DNA of 64,000 bases from DAOUTY01 sp964453665 (GTDB taxonomy: Bacteria; Chloroflexota; Dehalococcoidia; SZUA-161): contig CAYVQT010000010.1 in assembly GCA_964453665.1 (NCBI GenBank), positions 1 to 64,000 on the forward strand, in the 5' to 3' direction. Below the pieces are notes generated by a model. That model did no database searches. It was not told where the DNA came from and was given only the letters and a program-made list of their open reading frames with translations. Position numbers and translations under genes: made by a program. Below are positions 59,630-64,000 of the stretch, in pieces. Position 1 is the stretch's first letter, and each line of letters starts with the position of its first letter.

Positions 59630-60097
59630 ATGTCTCCAAAAACCGTAACTGTCAACCGCAAGGCTTATCACGATTATCATATTGAGGAGACCGTTGAGGC
59701 GGGGTTGGTCCTCACCGGCACAGAGATAAAGTCAATACGTGCGGGCAGGGTTAATCTGCGCGACGCTTACGCCAGATCGGAAAACGGCGAGCTGTGGCTG
59801 ATAGGCGCTCATATCGCCCAGTATCCCGGGGGAAATAGATACAACCACGAACCGAAAAGGCCGAGGAAATTACTACTGCACCACAGGCAAATATCTGAGT
59901 TGAGCGGTGCGGTGATGAAGGGGGGGCTTACAATAGTGCCCCTGAAGTTGTACCTTAAAAATGGAATAGCGAAGGTGGAGCTGGGAGTCGCCAGGGGCAA
60001 GAAAGTCTACGACAAACGTGAGGCTATAGCTCAGCGCGATGCTCAGCGAGATATGGAACGCGCATTAAGCCAGCGCACCCCGAAGCGTAAGTCCTGA
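59630..60097 (+). CDS. smpB: SsrA-binding protein SmpB
   Basis: 155 residues, usual size. KTVTVNRKAYHDYHIEETVEAGLVLTGTEIKSIRAGRVNLRDAYARSENGELWLIGAHI starts the OB-like fold; NHEPKRPRKLLLH and KNGIAKVELGVARGKKVYDKREAI are hallmark segments, and the basic tail (SQRTPKRKS) contacts the decoding site. It binds tmRNA, encoded 77 bp downstream, to rescue stalled ribosomes. No Shine-Dalgarno is seen and the promoter abuts the ATG, so translation may be leaderless. Confidence 0.96.
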   Translation: MSPKTVTVNRKAYHDYHIEETVEAGLVLTGTEIKSIRAGRVNLRDAYARSENGELWLIGAHIAQYPGGNRYNHEPKRPRKLLLHHRQISELSGAVMKGGLTIVPLKLYLKNGIAKVELGVARGKKVYDKREAIAQRDAQRDMERALSQRTPKRKS

Positions 60098-60173
60098 GCA
60101 CTGGACTCGAAATCCTGAACAAATCCTAAGAATGACTTATTTAGAGATTAGGATTCAGTGTTTGCGTATTCTT

Positions 60174-60528
60174 GGGGACGTGAGGTTCGACAGGGGAGTG
60201 GCGTTTCAGAGTTGCAGGCCGAGGTGCCGTCACCCTCGTAAATCAGGTGGCAAAAAAAGTAACCGACGAACGCGAATACGCACTGGCAGCCTAAATAAAG
60301 GCAGCCACGTCCATCTCAACCTCTCCTCGAAGGGTGAGTACTGGGCGCCGAAAAGTCGAGGTGCAGCGATCCCGATGCCGGTAGGGATTGCCCAAGATAA
60401 ATCGGCTGGCTCGACCGCAATCGGTCAGCGGAGAACGGTTGAGCGAGAGCAAACGGCTGACTAAGCCTGTAGATGCTCTGGATGGAATTCTTCTGGACGG
60501 GGAGTTCGACTCTCCCCCGTCTCCACCA
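60174..60528 (+). ncRNA. ssrA: tmRNA (SsrA)
   Basis: 355 bases. The 5' end GGGGACG pairs with CGTCTCC (one G-U), followed by discriminator A and encoded CCA at 60526-60528. The T-arm is GGGGAGTTCGACTCTCCCC. The tag reading frame at 60250-60294 encodes AKKVTDEREYALAA and stops at TAA, ending in the hydrophobic ALAA degron. Pseudoknot-like segments follow the tag. It lies directly after smpB, and a good intrinsic terminator follows at 60538. Confidence 0.96.
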
Positions 60529-60537
60529 GCAATCGAA

Positions 60538-60564
60538 GGGAGGCCGAAGCAAGCCTCCCTTTTT
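60538..60564 (+). terminator. Intrinsic terminator of tmRNA
   Basis: Stem GGGAGGC (60538-60544) / GCCTCCC (60553-60559) with an 8-base loop, immediately followed by TTTTT (60560-60564). Confidence 0.85.
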
Positions 60565-60735
60565 GATGCCCTGCCCGCGGAGTGAGAATCCCGCAGAATC
60601 GGAGCTTTTGTGGGGTTCAATTAATTTCTAGGTACTAAAGTAAGGTATAAATAGGTACTATTAGGTGGTTGGTTAATTCCCCTTTTATGGCTACACTCCC
60701 TACATGCTATGGAATAAAAAGGGGAGTGGATTGGC

Positions 60736-60801
60736 ATGGCAGCGGTTTTAGGTATATTTCTAATAGTGGCAATTTTTTACTTTATAAACGTTATGCCATA
60801 A
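60736..60801 (+). CDS. Possible 21-residue single-helix membrane peptide
   Basis: ATG 60736 to TAA 60801; sequence starts MAAVLGIFLIVAIFYF and ends NVMP, nearly all hydrophobic, enough to span a membrane once. GGGGAG lies about 10 bases upstream. Just before it, TAGGTACTA occurs twice (60629-60637 and 60652-60660) around TATAAA, which could be a regulated promoter. Size and composition recall small membrane peptides such as type I toxins or KdpF-like proteins, but no family match can be claimed. The rest of 60565-60896 has no other supported gene. Confidence 0.4.
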   Translation: MAAVLGIFLIVAIFYFINVMP

Positions 60802-60896
60802 GCGGGGCGGGTGTGACGTCCTCAAACTTGGAACGCGAGGCTAAACTAAAGCCCGCTTGTATCGCTTCCTGCTGTCCTCAAAGGCGGCAGAAATAG

Positions 60897-61058
60897 AAAA
60901 ACCCTAGAACATGAATCTAGGGCTCGTTCTACTATGCTACCCCGAAGGGGGCATGGTTTCTTGTAGGTAACCCACTACCTCCCCCCTCACTGTCACCTAC
61001 AATCCCCAGCATAAGGGAGATATACTGCTTCCCAGCATATTCTCCCAACACCTAGGTT
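60897..61058 (-). ncRNA. Candidate structured small RNA (about 160 nt)
   Basis: Starts about seven bases after a strong minus-strand promoter (61065-61093) and ends at a terminator: CCCTAGA (60916-60922 complement) hairpin with TCTAGGG and five T (60901-60897). In between, on the minus strand, are a stem GGGAGA-ATATGCT / AGCAGTATA-TCTCCC, a stem TTGTAGGT / ACCTACAA enclosing a purine-rich loop (GAGGGGGGAGG), and a hairpin ATGCCCCC-TTC-GGGGTAGCAT. No coding frame. Length and layout could fit 6S RNA, but I cannot confirm the family. Confidence 0.6.
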
Positions 61059-61064
61059 AATTGC

Positions 61065-61093
61065 ATTATACACGAAGCTAGTCTGAATAGCAA
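61065..61093 (-). promoter_or_regulatory. Strong promoter of the candidate small RNA
   Basis: Minus strand TTGCTA (61093-61088), 17-base spacer, perfect TATAAT (61070-61065). No gene start follows within 150 bases, which supports a non-coding transcript. Confidence 0.65.
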
Positions 61094-61292
61094 ATAAGGT
61101 TCTATTTACAGGCCTTACGACAACGGCGCTTCATACTGTCTTAAAAGGTAACTGAGCTTGTATAGCTCTGCACCATTGCCAGGGATTACCACCTGCCTGA
61201 GTACTTGACAGTCATTTTGTGGGGGGGATTAGAGGGGACCAGTGTTCTACTCAGAGAATCAAGGGTTTCTTTCAGACGCGTGGAATTAAGGG

Positions 61293-62069
61293 TTAGAAGC
61301 GGTCCGGGCGAATCTGAGCGTCTAACCCACCATCGATATAGAAGATGCTCCCGTGTACATAAGAGGCCTGCGAGCTGCACAGGAAGGCAATCAGGACTGC
61401 TATTTCATCGGGTTCAGCCAGACGTTCCAGAGGGATTTCCATATCCCTGACGCTGTCACCGATATTCGGGTCCTCGAGGACACGGCTTAACATTGGCGTA
61501 TTTGTATTCCCCGGTGCTACAGCATTAAGCCTCACACCGGACTTGCCCCACTTTGTCGCTCGACTTCTTATCGCTCTACCCAGAGCCAGTTTTGATCCGA
61601 CGTAAGCGTGGGAGGCTGCCATAAGGACGTTTTCCATGTCATCGATGATTCTCGTGGCATTAGCCTCGTTATTATCCAGCAAGGCCTGCATGTAGGGGGA
61701 GTCGTCCATAGGCACCCATTGAGCTGAGTTCGACAGAACTACTACCGCAGCTGGATTATCTCCTTGTTGCAGTAGTTCGAAGAGCCCATCAAGTAGAACG
61801 AGCGCTCCGAAGTAATTGACAGAGGCGATAAGGGACGGTGGGCGCGCATATGTAGCGAGACCGGCACAGGCCACAAAACGGTCGAGCGCGTCGCATTGCT
61901 GCTTTATATCCAGGATAGCCTTCTCCCTGTCGTTATGGTCGGAAAGGTCTGCTATAATTTCGGCATCTCTTATATCGATACCAATAACCGTATCTCCGGA
62001 CTGCTCGAAATGCCTGCGGAGCGCGGCTCCCATGCCTGAAGCTGACCCTGTCACTACTGAAGTAGTCAT
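61293..62069 (-). CDS. 3-alpha-hydroxysteroid dehydrogenase-like SDR
   Basis: 258 residues. TGSASGMGAALRRHF binds NAD(P); IGIDIRDAEIIADLSD, ASVNYFGALVLLDG, catalytic Ser (VVLSNSAQW), Y156/K160 (AYVGSK), RLNAVAPGNTNTPML and the C-terminal YVHGSIFYIDGGLDAQIRPDRF match the 3-alpha-HSD/carbonyl reductase of Comamonas closely by memory. That enzyme interconverts 3-alpha-hydroxy- and 3-oxo-steroids. Relatives also reduce other carbonyls, so steroid use is a hypothesis, supported by the Ltp2-like genes at 10-13 kb. Confidence 0.82.
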   Translation of the reverse strand: MTTSVVTGSASGMGAALRRHFEQSGDTVIGIDIRDAEIIADLSDHNDREKAILDIKQQCDALDRFVACAGLATYARPPSLIASVNYFGALVLLDGLFELLQQGDNPAAVVVLSNSAQWVPMDDSPYMQALLDNNEANATRIIDDMENVLMAASHAYVGSKLALGRAIRSRATKWGKSGVRLNAVAPGNTNTPMLSRVLEDPNIGDSVRDMEIPLERLAEPDEIAVLIAFLCSSQASYVHGSIFYIDGGLDAQIRPDRF

Positions 62070-62124
62070 TAGTCCCTCTTTCGCTGCTCTATTTTAATGG
62101 CGGAGGAAGGTCTCATAGCATCAC

Positions 62125-62262
62125 CTAAGCTACTATCACGCAGGACTCAAGGATGCCGTATCCAATACCTTCGCCGCACTTAAACTCGTACAGGGTGTCA
62201 TCCACTGCGCCGCTCAGATCTTCGAGCTTCTGGTCTGGTGGCGGTCTATAAAAGGGTAGCAC
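62125..62262 (-). CDS. Possible small protein of 45 residues (or gene remnant)
   Basis: A short frame between the SDR and kinase genes: GTG 62262 to TAG 62125, starting 3 bp after the kinase stop codon. It reads VLPFYRPPPDQKLEDLSGAV... and ends EGIGYGILESCVIVA. The mixed composition (charged, Gly, aromatic) looks like genuine protein. There is no clear ribosome site, though read-through coupling with the kinase is possible. Could be a real small gene or the tail of a deleted one. Confidence 0.4.
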   Translation of the reverse strand: MLPFYRPPPDQKLEDLSGAVDDTLYEFKCGEGIGYGILESCVIVA

Positions 62263-62265
62263 GCA

Positions 62266-63324
62266 TCAGGTGCTGTATTCCAGACGCAGCATACTCGCTA
62301 GTTTGGACATAGCCGGGTTTTCGGGGATATACTCCGGCGGTACCCCGGGTATGTTCTTGACTACTCTCCAGAAGATTATGCCCAGTTTAAGGAATGCGAA
62401 CACTTCGTGATAAAAGAAGTCCTCAAGTTTCCTGCCCAGCGCTTTTTCATATAGCTGTATCTTCTCCTCTCTACCTGGCACCCCCTCCCAGCGAGCGCCC
62501 CGCAAGCCGCTTTCACCGGTAAGCCAGTCTACGGCAAGAAACCATGCCAGGTCCGTTTCCGGGACTCCGATATGGGTCATGTCCCAGTCTAGAACGGACG
62601 CTATCTCGCCGTCGCGATACATGAGGTTGCCTAGTCTGGCATCACCCCAGCAGATGGACATATGCCCCGGCTCAGGCCTGTTCTTCCGCAACCAGTCGAA
62701 GGCGGAGTCGACCAGCGAGCGGGGTTCGACCTCCGCCCACTGTGCCATACCCTGGTAGAAGTCCATCTGCTCATCGAGAGCATCGACGCTACTCCCAGGC
62801 AAATCTTCATGCGAAAATTGCGCAAGTCTAGTACAATCGACGCTGTGGATCCTGGCCATGGCTTCGAGTACCTGACGGTAGATATTAAGCCTTCCCTCGG
62901 GCCTGGCTTGGTAAAGGGGGCCGTGAGGCTCATCGCCGAACTGCTGGGGGTCGAGCACCTCAGCGTCGACTTCTCCCATGATGTAGAACGGGGCGCCCAG
63001 CACACTTGCGTCAGTCTCAAGCCAGTACATCTTGGGCACCGGGACATCGCTGTCTTGCAGCGATTTCATCGTGTCGAACTCCCTGGCTATATGATATTCG
63101 GGGAAGACCCTGAACACCATCGGCTCCTCTCGAATTACCAGTCTCTCTGTCTTTTCCTGTCCTCCCTCCCGCAAAAGAAGATCAAAAAAGTGAATCTCAC
63201 TACCATAGCCCCCGGCGGCTTTTTTAAGATTGCTAACCGAGACTTTATCTGCCGAAGGTAATTTATTTCGCAACCAGGCCTCCAACTTTGATTTCTTGGC
63301 CTGCGCATCCGTTCTTTGTACCAT
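62266..63324 (-). CDS. APH-family phosphotransferase (ACAD10/11 kinase-domain-like)
   Basis: 352 residues with GGAGG six bases before ATG. The kinase fold is shown by LKKAAGGYGSEIHFFDL (nucleotide loop), LVIREEP, the catalytic loop CWGDARLGNLMY and metal site VLDWDMTHIGVPETDLAWFL. Such proteins (the N-terminal domain of ACAD11 and many bacterial relatives near acyl-CoA dehydrogenases) phosphorylate hydroxyacyl-CoA so the hydroxyl can be removed. Next to an SDR, a role in hydroxyl handling is plausible; aminoglycoside resistance is less likely. Confidence 0.85.
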   Translation of the reverse strand: MVQRTDAQAKKSKLEAWLRNKLPSADKVSVSNLKKAAGGYGSEIHFFDLLLREGGQEKTERLVIREEPMVFRVFPEYHIAREFDTMKSLQDSDVPVPKMYWLETDASVLGAPFYIMGEVDAEVLDPQQFGDEPHGPLYQARPEGRLNIYRQVLEAMARIHSVDCTRLAQFSHEDLPGSSVDALDEQMDFYQGMAQWAEVEPRSLVDSAFDWLRKNRPEPGHMSICWGDARLGNLMYRDGEIASVLDWDMTHIGVPETDLAWFLAVDWLTGESGLRGARWEGVPGREEKIQLYEKALGRKLEDFFYHEVFAFLKLGIIFWRVVKNIPGVPPEYIPENPAMSKLASMLRLEYST

Positions 63325-63749
63325 CTGGGTCCTCCTTTCACCCTTGGAACAACCGCCCTGTGACTAAGCTTAATTGGATTTGTAAAACTGGCTACATAGA
63401 CTGATACTTGTATCCACGAAAAATTTTTCCTGATTATAGCGGCGTATTCTTCGATATAGCCGGTAACAGTTTGTTTTATAGAAGGTATTAAAGGAGCTGC
63501 GGGTTTACTCAGTGCGCCAATCGTAATCGACTCAAAAGCTTCTGTCAATAGGAATCGGGGTGATTACAGGGGCAGCAGGTGATATAGAACAGGAATACTT
63601 CGCAGGGTTGCAAGGAGGGTATGAATTGCCGCATAAGTGCAGTTCAGACTGAATTAACAGATAACACAGGTATTCTATCTCTCACTCACTTCAGGGTTGA
63701 GTGAAATGCAGAGTCTATTCAGTAGTCGTTCTGAGGACTTGGCCTCTGT
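63325..63749. other. Intergenic region, no gene recognised
   Basis: About 425 bp between the kinase and dodecin genes, both minus. A minus-strand open frame reaching from the kinase gene to 63548 has some protein-like stretches (TEAFESITIGALSKPAAPL) but runs out of frame into the kinase gene with no ribosome site. Short inverted repeat CACTCAC-TTCAGGGTT-GAGTG near 63681-63702. Nothing firm. Confidence 0.35.
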
Positions 63750-63962
63750 TTATTTTCCCTCATATTTAAAGGAGATCCTGACCTTGGCGCGGTAGGCAAT
63801 TACCTTTCCACTCTCAAGTTGCATATCGAGTTCATCGACCTCGGCTATTCGGAGGTCACGCAAAGACTTACTGGCTTGATCTACCGCAGCGGCGGCTGCT
63901 TTCTCCCACGACTCGGTGCTTGTACCTACCAATGTGATGATTTTGTAGACACTCTCCGGCAT
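63750..63962 (-). CDS. Dodecin (flavin-binding protein)
   Basis: 70 residues, the normal dodecin length. ESVYKIITLVGTSTESWEKAAAAAVDQASKSLRDLRIAEVDELDMQLESGKVIAYRAKVRISFKYEG; the Trp of TSTESWE stacks on flavin and Gln in MQLESG contacts it. Dodecins are dodecamers that store or scavenge FMN/riboflavin in the cytoplasm. Excellent SD AAGGAGG five bases before ATG. It fits an organism rich in flavoproteins (acyl-CoA dehydrogenases, CrtI-like enzymes). Confidence 0.93.
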   Translation of the reverse strand: MPESVYKIITLVGTSTESWEKAAAAAVDQASKSLRDLRIAEVDELDMQLESGKVIAYRAKVRISFKYEGK

Positions 63963-64000
63963 GTTGTCCTCCTTTTGTGTGTTAATTAGACCTGCCAGCA

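Noticed and set aside
60669..60896. 75-codon forward frame after tmRNA
   Set aside because: Low protein likeness and no ribosome site; the overlapping 21-codon hydrophobic frame has a better upstream site.
62266..63324. Aminoglycoside resistance gene
   Set aside because: The APH fold is shared, but length, motifs and neighbours fit the acyl-CoA-linked kinase group.
63325..63548. Minus frame with TEAFESITIGALSKP
   Set aside because: Some protein-like stretch, but it continues out of frame into the kinase gene and has no good start; too weak to call.

Overview
The window looks like a metagenome-assembled scaffold from a strictly anaerobic bacterium, most likely an uncultured Chloroflexota of the Dehalococcoidia type. 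This is an inference from gene content: 2-hydroxyacyl-CoA dehydratase/benzoyl-CoA reductase proteins, a tungsten-type aldehyde:ferredoxin oxidoreductase, many CaiB/BaiF CoA-transferases, acyl-CoA dehydrogenases and thiolase/DUF35 pairs. No rRNA is present to confirm it. A 100-N scaffold gap at 44880-44979 shows the sequence is an assembly.

Layout. 1-8.2 kb (minus strand): the start of an ACT-domain malic enzyme, then a cluster with two 2-hydroxyacyl-CoA dehydratase-like subunit pairs, one BadF/HgdC-type ATPase activator, an orphan fragment-sized relative of acetyl-CoA synthase, and a CooC-type nickel ATPase. 8.5-18.5 kb (minus): two acyl-CoA dehydrogenases, two MaoC-like hydratase halves, four thiolase-fold proteins and four DUF35 partners. 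Two of the thiolase-fold proteins resemble the steroid side-chain retro-aldolase Ltp2, so the block resembles a side-chain beta-oxidation/retro-aldol module. 18.8-29.5 kb (minus): three CrtI-like flavoproteins, a two-subunit 3-oxoacid CoA-transferase, a zinc alcohol dehydrogenase and two CaiB/BaiF CoA-transferases. 30-38.5 kb (minus): an aldehyde:ferredoxin oxidoreductase with MoeB and MoaD partners, and two sets of thiolase + DUF35 + HMG-CoA-synthase-fold protein. 38.7-42 kb: two response regulators facing a triple-PAS histidine kinase. 42-52 kb: an SDR, a coiled-coil lipoprotein, a liv-type ABC transporter and a second CaiB/BaiF pair. 52-56.8 kb: tRNA-Arg, a stress protein, TrkA-type proteins, prephenate dehydratase and CtpA. 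56.9-59.5 kb: a third HMG-CoA-synthase-fold/DUF35 + thiolase set. 59.6-61 kb: smpB, tmRNA and an unassigned structured RNA candidate. 61.3-64 kb: a 3-alpha-hydroxysteroid-dehydrogenase-like SDR, an APH-family kinase and dodecin.

Together the genes suggest import of organic substrates, activation as CoA thioesters by CoA transfer, dehydrogenation, hydration and retro-aldol or thiolytic cleavage, plus low-potential radical or reductive chemistry using ATP-driven electron activation. Several hints (Ltp2-like aldolases, paired MaoC halves, a 3-alpha-HSD-like SDR) point to steroid- or isoprenoid-like branched or cyclic substrates, but no gene here proves the substrate.

The most unusual features are (i) three HMG-CoA-synthase-fold proteins that have lost all three catalytic residues (Glu, Cys, His) while keeping thiolase and DUF35 partners, (ii) the acetyl-CoA-synthase-like orphan with CooC beside a double dehydratase cluster, (iii) a duplicated roughly 117-bp intergenic element, and (iv) a structured small-RNA candidate with its own promoter and terminator.
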